From Chelydra serpentina (lineage: Eukaryota; Chordata; Testudines; Chelydridae), in the NCBI GenBank assembly GCA_037349315.1, contig JBAIAC010000024.1:34583501-34647500 (forward strand): a stretch of DNA of 64,000 bases, in the 5' to 3' direction. Positions 49,101 to 61,100 of the stretch are shown here, piece by piece (within the stretch, counting starts at the first letter, position 1; every line of letters starts with the position of its first letter). The position numbers and the translations under genes are program-made. The notes beneath the pieces were generated by a model. The model was not told the origin of the DNA and made no database searches. It worked only from the letters and a program-made list of their open reading frames with translations.

Positions 49101-52100
49101 TTTAAATTAGTTTATTCTGCGTATTTTTTTCCTAAGTAATGAACCTGTATTTCGTGATCAGTTATTTTACGTAGATGCTCCTTCATGACTGGATCAAACA
49201 AAGCTAGGTATTTAACAAATTTTAAAAAGTTTCCATTACCTTGAGTGTATAATTTTTTCATTTCTACCGCGGCCGTGGAATGCTAATTCTTGCCCACCGA
49301 GAACTCTCACTAAAGCAATCAGATGCTCTAATATTTGTTGCCAATATTCTTCTTTCCTTGATCACGTTTAAATTTTCTTTAATGATAGTTTTTCCTTTCT
49401 TCAATCCTAATTCAAGTTCTTTCCAATTTTGAAAACATTCCAAATGTTCTGTATTTCTTTCATGCTAATAGAGAATTGAAAATATGTTTTTCCAGTCCTT
49501 CGAGCCATTTTCATTAAGTGATGTATCAATTGCTTGATTTCTAAACAACTTGCAGCAAAAGCAAAACACAGAGTCCTTCGACACTGAATATTGTAATGAG
49601 TTTCAACAAATTTCTTCCCCATTAATGAGTTTCCTCTTGTAATGCTGAGCAGAGAATTTTCTTTTATTTCCATCCTTGGGGCAGGGAGATTCATGAACTT
49701 GTTCAGGTCCATGTTCCACGAGAATGTGCCGCATACTGTCATCACATCTGGGCCATGAAGCTGGGTCCCTATACTGTAACTTGTTTGTATCTTCCTCATC
49801 CTTTCTTCCTTCTACTTCACTTACTTCAATTTCTGCATGTGTCTCTGAAAGTGAATACATTTTCTCCACTTCCATATCAGTCTGATGCTGTGAGCTGCCT
49901 TTATCTAGAAGTAAGTTTCCATCATCTTGAGTTTTCAAACTGCTTTTTTGCAAATGTGAGCTACCCTCATCTCAAAGTAATATACTTTCATCTTGATGTT
50001 CCAAACTGCTTCCATGCAGATGTGAGCTAACCTCCTCTCCAAGTAAAATTCCTTCATCTGAATGCTGTGAACTGCTTCCATCTTTATTTGGATTAAAGAG
50101 AAGATATTTCAGGAAGGATCCCTGCTGTTTTGCTTGGTCCTTTTCCTCCTTGGCCTTTTATTTACGATACTCAGCTCCTGGGGGTTTTCTTTTTCCTCTT
50201 TCTGCCATGGGGCATTTGCATATTGTTATGTACTAACTGTGCTCCCGACTGCAAGCATTATAGCATTAAGGACAGCTGACACACCACATGGCTGGCAATT
50301 TAAACCACATTGCAGCCATCCCAATAGGTCCTTTCACTGCTTAAAGGTTCAGTGGTTAGTAACATACACTCACTTACCTATTAAAACAGTTAGTTACAGC
50401 GTTTACACGAAAACAAAATGACCTTTTTCAACATTATATTCACCGGTTGTTTGGAAAGTAATCCTCTTCCTCATGGTTACCCGCTTAGAGTGTGACGTCC
50501 TCACTTAAGTAGTCTATTAAGCGTTAATGCTGTTACTTTTCTTTTATGGACCTTATTTATTACATGTGAACCAGTTATAACAAAAAAGTTCATAATTATA
50601 CAGCCCGATAATAACATTAAGGTTTAATAACACTTAAAGAGACTCAAATGTTGGATTTATAATGCTGAAAGACGTTTATTCTTTCGCACCAAGAAACACA
50701 ATTTCCCACATTATTAGCTCGATTCTTAACCATCTACCTGCAATGTGTGTTAAAATGATCGTTTGACATGTATCAAAACTACATGAATTTCCGGCTATGC
50801 AACCTTGGTGTATATTCGAGTTAGGTGTCACTAGCATTGCAGCTCTTGCTGCTGACGGATGTGTTTCATTGTGGCTGAGTTATTGCTTATCAAAATTGTG
50901 GAGTGTGTCATCTTGACCCTACGTCACAAATTGAAAAAAGTTGCCAAAATATTTATTTTTTTGCAGGAAATAGAAGATTTGATATATAAACAAATTCTCA
51001 GAAATGTAGAGAAATGAATTATAATTCATATTGCCTCCGTACATGCACAGGAATTTAAATGATGACATCTTATTATTATTTTATTTGTATTTTTTTCCAT
51101 CTTTTTCATTTATTTATTTTTTCATTTCCCCCACCCTCAAATTTGGTGCCCCATTTCACTTAGCACCCTAGACAACAGCCTAGTTCACCTATATGGACGG
51201 GCCGCCCTGACAAAGACTCCAACAGACTCCCGGGCTTTGGATCAGGCTCTGTGTACCCTATAGGAAGACATAGACTATTATCATTTTAGTTGCCATTCAA
51301 ATGAACAGAACTCTTTCACTAGGGGACAAAAAGTGTCATAATTTCTATTTGGTTTCAGTGTAGTAGCCGTGTTAGTCTGTGTCAGCAAAACAAAAATAAG
51401 AAAGTCTCTAAGGTGCTACAAGTTTTTCTAACAAATTTATTTCAGCATAAGCTTTCGTGGGTTAGTACCCACTTCATCGGATGCATGGAATGAAACATAC
51501 AGTAGACAGATATTTATACAGTCAGAGAAACATGATAAGGTGGAGGTGCACCTTAAGAGGCTAATTAGTTGAGAGGAACCATAACAGCAGGGGAAGAAAA
51601 ACCTTTGAAGTGATAAACAAGATGGTCACACAGGTGTGAATGATTTCTACTGTGTACTCAAAACCAAATGGAGAAGTATACTACTTTAATTTTCAAAGAA
51701 TTATCATACCTGGTAAACCTTTTCATAGTGTAGATGGTGCGATGAAGAGAGACAAAATAGGCTGTGCACTTGCCTTTGGTCTTTCACTCCACCCAGGCAA
51801 TAGGGTTCTTTTTCTGAAGCAGTATTCTATTTTAAACAAACCCTTACACAAAATAATCAGATTTCTGGTTTCTTTTACAGCGCAAAACTTTCCCATCGGT
51901 AAGCATGGCTTTTTTTCTTCTGTATTTATAATTTCATGCTATTATGAGTACAAATCCTATGCCTGGTTTCTCCCATATGGAAGGATGTCCATGATCCCTG
52001 CAGAACCAGTGGGACTGATCTGTATGGAAGTCGCATAGGATTCTGGGTGGATTGCTGTTAGGAGGTGGAATGGAGCTTCACATGAAAATTTTCATTACAC

Positions 52101-55100
52101 TAGATAAAATGATCAAAGGGCAGATACTACGCCTCCATATAACACCCAGGCAAAGAGCGTGAGGGAGCATAAAGGCTCGTCCCCAACCTATCATGGCCCA
52201 CGTAAAGGCGAGGCAGAGTTCCATTTGTTCAATGGCAGCTCTATCACTATTCACCTTGCAAGTGCACAAGGTGGGAAGGGTACGGGGCAGGGAAGAGGCA
52301 GCAGCAAGTGGCGTAGCCAGGTTTAAAGTACAGGGGGAGCAGAGCTAAATAAAGGCACCTCCCCTTCAGTGGCGTAGCCAGGTTTAGAGCACAGGGGGAG
52401 CGGAGCTAAAAAAAGGCACTGGGAGCAAAAAAAGGCGCCGGGAGCAAAATAAAATGCTCCGCTCTGGCTGCAGCATAGGAGCAAAAGGCATCAGAGCACA
52501 AAAAAGGGGCCGCTTCTGCTCAGTGGGGGAGCAGCTGCTCCCCCTGCTCCCCCCTGCTACGCTACGGCTCCCCTTGTACTCACCCGGCGGCTCACTCCAG
52601 CTGTTCGGCGCGGCACTTCGACAGTGGGTCCAGTCCCTTCACTTGCTCCGGGTCTTCGGTGGTACCCGCTGCCGAAGTGCCGCCAAAGACCCGGAGCAAG
52701 GGAAGCACCCGCCGCCGAAGTGCCGCTGAACAGCTGGAGCGCCGCTGGGTGAGTACTTATTTTAGCTCCGCTCTGCCAGGAGCAAAAAAAAAAGGCGCTG
52801 GGAGCAAAAGGTGCCAGAGCAAAAAAAAAAGGCACCGCTTCTGCTCAGTGGCGGAGCGGCTGCGATCCCCGCTAGGGTGACCAGATGTCCCAATTTTATA
52901 GGGACAGTCCCGATTTTTGGGTCTTTTTCTTATATAGGCTCCTATTACCCCCCACCCCCTGTCCTGATTTTTCACACTTGCTGTCTGGTCACCCTACCGC
53001 GCCCTCCCTGGCTACCCTAACCCCCCCTCAAGCACCAACAAGCTGAACACTGTGGCACTGTCAGTCACAAAAGGTGGTGTTAGCAGGCACTCTAAGGCTA
53101 TGTCTACACTGTGAGCTAGGGTGTGATTCCCAGCTCACGTAGACATACTTGTGCTAGCTCTCATCATGTGGCAACAAAGGCTAGCTGTGCTAAGTACAAC
53201 CCCACCTGAACCCTGTGGAGCACATACTCAGTATGACTAGGCTGTGCCACTGCTCACCACTGCCTGTGCTACCATGGCTATGCTTCTATTTTTAGCACAC
53301 AAGCTCAATGAGAGCTACATAAGCTGGGAATCACACCCCCAGCTCTAAGTGTAGACATACCCTAAGTTAAGCTAGGGACCTGCCTGCTCCCTTGCCAGCC
53401 TGCTTCCTGAGACCTGCACATCTGAGGATCTAGCCCAGAATGATATCCAGTTTATTTTTAGTTTCAAAGAATCTCTGTAGTAAACCTTTCAATAGTATTG
53501 TGTGGCGGAAACTGGGAGACAAACGCAAGTTTCACTTGCTCCTTCACTCCCTTAATCAGGGAAGTACAAATCATTATTTTCCTGAAACTGTATTTCATTG
53601 AAACAAGCCCAATTAAATAGTCCCTGGTTTCTTTACAGGCGTTGGCCAATTCTGGATATGGCAGCATTATCCATTCACAAGTAAGCATGCTTTCCTGATT
53701 GTGTTTAGAGTTTTATCCCAACATGTCTCTAAGTGGACTGAATGCTTATTTCGCTCCAGTGGATTAGTTGAATGGGAGCCTTAATTGAAAATGGACAAAC
53801 TATGGACAGAGAGCTAGGAGATGTCTAAGATTATCTGACAGTGGTCTCAGCTAGTCAGGGATGCTATAAATTAGTGACTCACGACTATACCGTTATTTTC
53901 AGTAACAATACAATATGGAAACCTTTGATTCTTTAGTGCTCTCAATATCTACATGACCTTAAGCATCTAGGCCTGCACATCTTCCAAGGCCAGATCATAA
54001 GCTGGTGTAAACTGGCAAAGCTCCACTGCAGTCCATGAAGATAGATTGATTTGTACCAGCTGAGGATCTGGCCCTCTTTTTTATTCAGCATTAAAATGAT
54101 TTTACAGGTTACAAGTCAAAATCCTAACCTGAAAGTTTACAAGCTCTTTTACATGATAAAAACTAGTTTCTGATTTCTCTGCAGAGTTCTTCCTCATATG
54201 AGAGGAAAGTCCATACTCAAATGAGCATTTTCCCCTCTATACTTATAGTTTTGTGTCAGCATGTCTCTTTGTAACTGAACAATTAATTAATTAGCAATTA
54301 GATTATGTCTATTACTTTTTATTGAAGGGTTACATCATACTTTTATATCCTACAAGGAGATAAATGGCTTCTGGATTATACATAAACTTACCCACAAGGC
54401 AAATAGTCACCTGCCTTCCGCTCTTCTTCCCAATAATAATCAGTAATGCCATGGGCCAGATTGTCAGTTTCACTGAAGTAGCTACACCAGCTTACACTGG
54501 GCCAGATTCTCAGCTTGTGTATTTATGACTTTCATGGCAAAAAACAGTTACTTTAAGGATTTTTAATACACAGTTACGGATTTGCCAACCCAGTATGGAG
54601 TGAGATCCCTCCATTTTTTTTTTTTTCTAATTTGGCTCTATAAATGGTCACTAGGGTGGAATATTTGGTTTTTGAAATGGTTTTAAACAACGTTATGTTG
54701 TAAAGTGAAGATTTGTCTCATAATTTCACATGATTTTTATTTTAAAGTTGTTTGCCGTGGCTTTTCCTTTTTAAAAAAACAACAACTTAGAATTAAATGT
54801 TTGCTTTTTGCATTTGGCCATGGCAAACAACCGGTCTTAATATAAGTATTAAGACAGCTATGGAACAGTCCCTTGGGGAGAGTCACGTGATGTCTACACT
54901 AGATCTGACACTATCACCAGTGTGTTAGAATTGTCAGGACTCACCCATTTTTACCACAGTTTACCGATGTGGTGATAAAACTAATTGTGCCTGTTTTACA
55001 GTAGTGGCATCATCTTATACTAGCAGGAGAGTAGCACATCTCACTGGGAGTAACGTATTAAAATTTCTACTGTGGACATGGTTACAGTGGAGTCTTCTCC

Positions 55101-58100
55101 CTCCTCTAGTATTTCCCTCCCACATGTAGGCAAATAAAAATAGGTGTCTTTTGAGCAAGCAGTAAAATATTCAACATACAAATCCATTTACAAGGAAATA
55201 AATGGTTTCTTCACAAGGTTGTCTTCATCATAGAGCAGCGGTATCTTTGGCCAGGTAACAACCTTGCAAACAAACAGAGCCTATTTGACTAAAAATATTA
55301 CATTTCTCAAAATGAAAATTGTCTATTCAGTTTACTTAATTATTGGAGGAACCCCACCCGTACTACACCAATCCATAGTGCAGGGTGGATGAACAAAGAG
55401 AGGCAAACATGGAACCGCCTGTGGTCCTTCACTTCACCAAACAATTTATGTTTCTTTTCTTGAAATAGTATTGTATTTAAAAAATCTATTTAACAAGGAA
55501 ATGACTAGGTGTCTTGTTTCTTTACAGGGTGGACAAAGAGTCAATCCTTGTGATCGAGTGAGTATTTTTCCCTTCCATACTTCCTCCCACCACCCTCCCA
55601 CTGTATTTATGTCTTTACCTAACTTGCCTCTTAGTCCAACTTGCAACAAAACATTTACTTACTACTCCCATTAATTGTTGTGCAGCAGCTTTTGTTGAAA
55701 GGTAGCATTACTATGACGAAGGTAATAGAAAGATCTAGAGGATGATGGTGGCTACTTAAATGATAAGTACAGGGTTCTTCCTTTTTTACGAGGTAATAAC
55801 AATATTCTGGGTTGAGTAAACTCTGAGGTTGAAAACCAAAGTTTATAGAAGGAAAACAACTGTGTGGCCAGAGGTGGAGTTTACTAGCCATTATATGATT
55901 TATTACCAAGTTGGAAGGTTGTTCAATTGTTATTATTTATTACACTGACATTTTAATTTGTTTTTTTTAAAGTTTCAATTAAATAGAAGAAAAAATACAA
56001 ATAAACTGGGCTGTAAAACTGCTGAGACACAAATTGTTTAAAAATTAATTTCCTATTCTATGTTCATGTTTATTTATATTTGCCTTACCCAGGTCAGTAA
56101 GGCATTTCTCCACAGTATAACTCTAATATGTGTGTTTGCATTGCATTGCAAGACTGAATTGGGGTGCTCGAAAGACTGGAATTCCCTCACTGCTTAAAAA
56201 AAAATGGAAACAAGAGTAGTTGGCCCATTAGAGTGAAGACTGTTATCCAAATGTTGGATATGTCCCTGAGAAGTGACTTCAGGGCAGGAAGTTTTCTATG
56301 TGGAAACCATATGTACCAAGGGTGACATTTTCAAAGGACACGGAATAGTTAGACACACGTCTCTTATTGAAAGTCAGTGGTCACCTTACTCTTATTTTTG
56401 CCTTTAAAAAATCTGTCCCAAAGTTCTCCAGGCACACAGGTTTCAAATTTTTAGCCAAAGTAAGGCACCTACAGACAAGTGGCCTGATTTTCCAGCACCT
56501 CCCTCTCCTATAGATGTGAGTGGTAGCTAGAGATGCTCATCACCTCTGAAAGTCATCAGTTTTACCTAGGTGCCTATAATATGTGTGACGCTGTTCCCCA
56601 TAAAACTTTATGGGGAGATGCTTATAAATGTATATATGTAACTAGAATATGTTTTATGCTACATGTGCCATGTAACATATCTCTGTGAAAGTTATGACCT
56701 ACTGAATTTATTCCTCCTGTTTGTATGCATGTATCATTGTTGTAGTTGAAGTTATGAATATCGGTTGTATTTCTTGAGAAAGGAATGTGCAGGTTAAGTG
56801 CCCAATCAAGAAGCACTTAACAGACAATAGAACTTGCAGTCAGCAATCCACATTTGAACTTTGCCAGGAATGTGGCTGGTCTGGAACTGAGTTGTGCATG
56901 TGACTGGTCCATGTGACCCCAACTCCATTTGGTAACTGGATGCTACACAGGGAGAGGGAGGGGTGTCCACCCAGAGGAAAAAATCTATTTAAACCCCGAG
57001 GAAACCCCTCACTGGGTCTAGCAATCACTCACCCCCCTAACGTCTTTGTCCTCTGTTCAGTCTCTTTCAGGTCTCCTTGGGGGGTGGAGAGCTTCTTCCT
57101 TTAGCCAGCTCAAGACAAAATGGAGGGGTTTCCTCGGGGTTTAAATAGATTTTTTCCTCTGGGTGGACACCCCTCCCTCTCCCTGTGTAGCATCCAGTTA
57201 CCAAATGGAGTTGGGGTCACATGGACCAGTCACATGCACAACTCAGTTCCAGACCAGCCACATTCCTGGCAAAGTTCAAATGTGGATTGGTGACTGCAAG
57301 TTCTATTGTCTGTTAAGTGCTTCTTGATTGGGCACTTAACCTGCACATTCCTTTCTCAAGAAATACAACCGATATTCATAACTTCAACTACAACAATGAT
57401 ACATGCATACAAACAGGAGGAATAAATTCAGTAGGTCATAACTTTCACAGAGATATGTTACATGGCACATGTAGCATAAAACATATTCTAGTTACATATA
57501 TACATTTATAAGCATCTCCCCATAAAGTTTTATGGGGAACAGCATCACAATATGGATTTGGAGGCCTATCCTTAGACACACAGATTTGAAAATATTGGCC
57601 TTAGTACTTAAGTGCCACATTATGCAATTTATACAAGACGTTGTGCAGAGCTAGACCACCATAGGGAGATTTTAGGAATTGTGCTCAAATTGTGCCTCCT
57701 AGAGCCCCCAGGGCTACAAACTACCCAAAGTGGACCTGGAGAGAGGAGTGCAAGTTGGGGCCATACCTTCTTCCCCTCTCCACACACCAGACAGTGTCAA
57801 AGCGCTCTGGTTGTGACACAATCCCCCCTGGCAGTTTCTTCTAAATTGGTATGGCTTGGCATTGCCCTTCATATACGTCAATGTATAATTCACTAATGTG
57901 GCCCATAATTATCCAGGGGTATTTTGAGTTTGTTTGTTTTTTAACTTTCCTAAAACCTCCATTTTAGACCTTTCATTTAGTGTCTGGTGATGATCAGTAG
58001 GGGCAAAATAAGGACTAGGCAACTCTCTGCAGCCTCTCCCCTTACTGAGTAGATAAATACAAATTGTTTTATTTTCCTGAGATATGGTTGTATTCAAACA

Positions 58101-61100
58101 ACCCTGCTTACATGGAAGTAACTGTTGTTGGGTTTCTTTTCAGAGTTCATCCTCCTACAACATCATTATCTGTAAACTGGTAAGCACAATCTTACCACTG
58201 TGATTTAAATTAAAGATTTGTCCTGATATGCCTCTTATGGTAACCAGAGATGGAGGGCTAGATTCTGGATGGTCCTTACACAGGCATGCAGTGGGGCGGG
58301 GGAAGAGTTTTGAAGGATTACCACAAAAAGAATGACCAAAATTGCAGCCCCTTCACAAAGGGGAGCGCTGTACCCTGAAGGGACGGATAGGAAGGGGCAT
58401 AACTTAACCATGGCTCTGCCCTCCCCATGGTGGCACATGTGTATGATGTACCCCTTTAAAAGGGGTGTAGCAGTTTGCACCTCACTGCACTGGAGAAGTG
58501 TGGGAAGCTTTATGAGACAGAATGTGTCTTCACTGCTCCCTATCAATGGTGAAAAGTAAAATAGGGGCTTATCCAACACTGTTAACTCAAGCAAAACTCT
58601 CATCAGGTTAATATTCTGGTAAAACACTTCAGATTCCTCTGTAGTTAAATAACTACATAAATATATACATATGTATATACATTTGTCTGGTTTTCCTAGG
58701 AGATGCTATTAGCTCAGATTGACACCTAAAGGAAGATCATTGAATGTACACACACCTGGACACATCAATGTTCATTAGAGTTTGCCTCTTCTATGCCTCT
58801 GTATAGATTCAAGGCCACTCAGTATATTTTCTCTGGAGGAGAGTTGATTACCATTCAGTAAATGGAGCTCTTCCACCAGATATGACCCTTTCACAGGAGT
58901 ATACTCAACTTTCCATACTGTAGCCTAATGGTACAGAGACAAAGCTTGTACCCTTCTCTGTATATTCCTTCCACCATCCAGATAAACACAGATGGGTTTC
59001 TTTTCCTGAGGCAGTATGGCATTTAATCAAGCCTCTTCACAACAAAATTACCAATTTGTGGTTTTTTTACAGGGTCATTCTTCTACCTCACAGAGCAGCA
59101 ATACCAATGGCCAAGTATGTACTTTTATATCCATTCTATGGGGGGTGGGGTTTGTGGGGGGTTTTTTGTTTGTTTTGTTTTGCTTTTAAGCACAGCAAGC
59201 TTTAAGCAGCCAAAATCTTAAAACACAGATTTAGTATGTTGGTACCATTGGAGGTGTGAGAGCTGTAAAGTGTGTTTTAAAAAAAAGAAGTTTTTTTTAA
59301 CTACAGCAATCAAATTTGTTTTCTGTGAATGTTCTAGCAAAGCACGCGCATTTGTGAAGAGCCAACACAAATGGTCCAAAGTCAAATAAAGAGCCATTGG
59401 GTTGACAACAATTATTTGTTTTATTCTTAAACAAGAGCAGAAGGATGCTGTGTAATTACTGACAATGAACTCTAAATCAGTTAGCAGATGTATCCATGCA
59501 GTGGATAAATCCCTTTATGGTGATTTGTTTCTCTCAGAACTCAATATATACAGATCATTATCAGCTAGGACCTCCACTGTTTCTTGTTTGTCTAACATTA
59601 ATGTTAATTTACTCTTAAGTTAGATATGTATTCAAGTTGCTGAGGTTCATACAATTAATTTAAAAGCCAAGGAACCATTTCTCACATCTGTGCTTATTCA
59701 GACTGTCCTCTTTTTACTCCTGTCCTAACTTTATGTTTATTATTGAATAATTCTGGAACAGTTTTCACTTCCTCTGTTTCTTTTTCTTTCATCTTTTTGG
59801 CCTCTCTGAGTTTTTCCCAAATTAATTTCAGACAAGCACATTTTAAAAAGAAAACACACCTATTTTCATTAGGGTCACTGTTGCTTAGGGAAGCTGTCAT
59901 ATAGTTTCCAACCCTTTTGCAATTCTAGTCATGTCCTCTGTGTTATTCAAATGCCAAGAATCATTCAAATTTAGATTCGTTCTTAAATGTTGTACGGACG
60001 CAATTATGTGGTTTATCCTTTCACAAAGAAATAACTGGCTTCTTTAGAGAAATCCGTCCTCCTCACAAAGCCAGATAAACCATATTTATTTTTCTCTCAA
60101 TTTTTTCCCTGAATGTTGCTTGTAATAGTTGAGCACTCCTAAGAAAACTTACTAGCTCAGACCCGCATCTAAAGGATGGCCATTCCATTGATGGGATCAT
60201 GGATACCTCATACTTTATTAAAGCCTCAGGTGCACTTCATATATTCACATGGACTTATGAATACAATGTAAACGAACAGCGCTCTTCCATCTGAAAATCA
60301 AAACTGTCTCTGTGTGCTCAAAACACAACATAACATCACTTTAGCTTCTGCGGGTCCCATATTAAATCAGTGGAGTGGCATCAAAAGTCACTAATACAGT
60401 GTTCTCCACCTGTTCCTTTCCTCTCACAAGTAAGAAAATACCAACAGACGTCCCTTGCACAAATAGTACAGTATTCAAATGTGCTTTTAAAATTTTTTTT
60501 ACAATGAAATAAATGGCTTCTGCTTCCTTCACAGGGTCAGTCCACTTTCTCACAGGGCAGCCAAGTAACCTCACAGGGCAGCCAAGTAAGCAATCTTTTC
60601 CCTCTGCTCTTAATTATCTTCTGAATAATCAATCGCTTCCCTACTGTTTGGATTATGCCCTTTAGTTTTGGTATAATTTGTTGTTGCAGGGTTAAATTAC
60701 TCTGGGATAATATATAGAGTGAGGGCTGATGGAGGGGATACAGAATGCAGAAATGCTGTTTGTAACTGGTCCAAACTAGAATTGTCACAACATAGGCAAA
60801 TCACTGCACTCTTCTTCACTAGTTGCCCTGAAATTATGTCAAAATCTCTACTGGGGTAAATTGGCACTACTCTATTGAAATTAATAGTGCTATGACAATT
60901 TATATCAGCAAAGAATTTGGCCTTATTTGTCTGTGTCAAACATGACTTCCTTGGCTTCCCGTTTCTTCCTGTTGAACGGGATTCAAAGATGCTAGTAGTG
61001 CATTTTCACCAGAAGAACAGTGATAGCTGGTGAGCTTTGGAGCAAGTGGTGCAGAGAAGGGAAAAAAAAGTCTGGTCCCATGAATAACCTACTTGGCCCC

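Larger units (their letters stand above)
46442..51880 (+). other. Largest array intron (5.4 kb)
   Basis: Its size is explained by the hAT transposon (47093-51209) and the Penelope-like fragment (51353-51636). Intron-unit sequence resumes at about 51640 and leads into micro-exon 9. Confidence 0.75.
52305..53020. mobile_element. Nested cluster of three small DNA transposons
   Basis: An outer long-form GC-rich hAT MITE (starts near 52305, ends near 53020 at CCTGGCTACCC) contains a short-form copy (52367-52567) and a TA-flanked MITE (52875-52994). Removing both restores the order seen at 29506-29802. No credible target duplication remains for the outer copy. Confidence 0.7.

Noticed and set aside
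56622..57511. Two identical 64-residue frames on opposite strands, resembling a duplicated small gene
   Set aside because: Their identity is a result of the inverted-repeat arms; no start context, family or transcript evidence.
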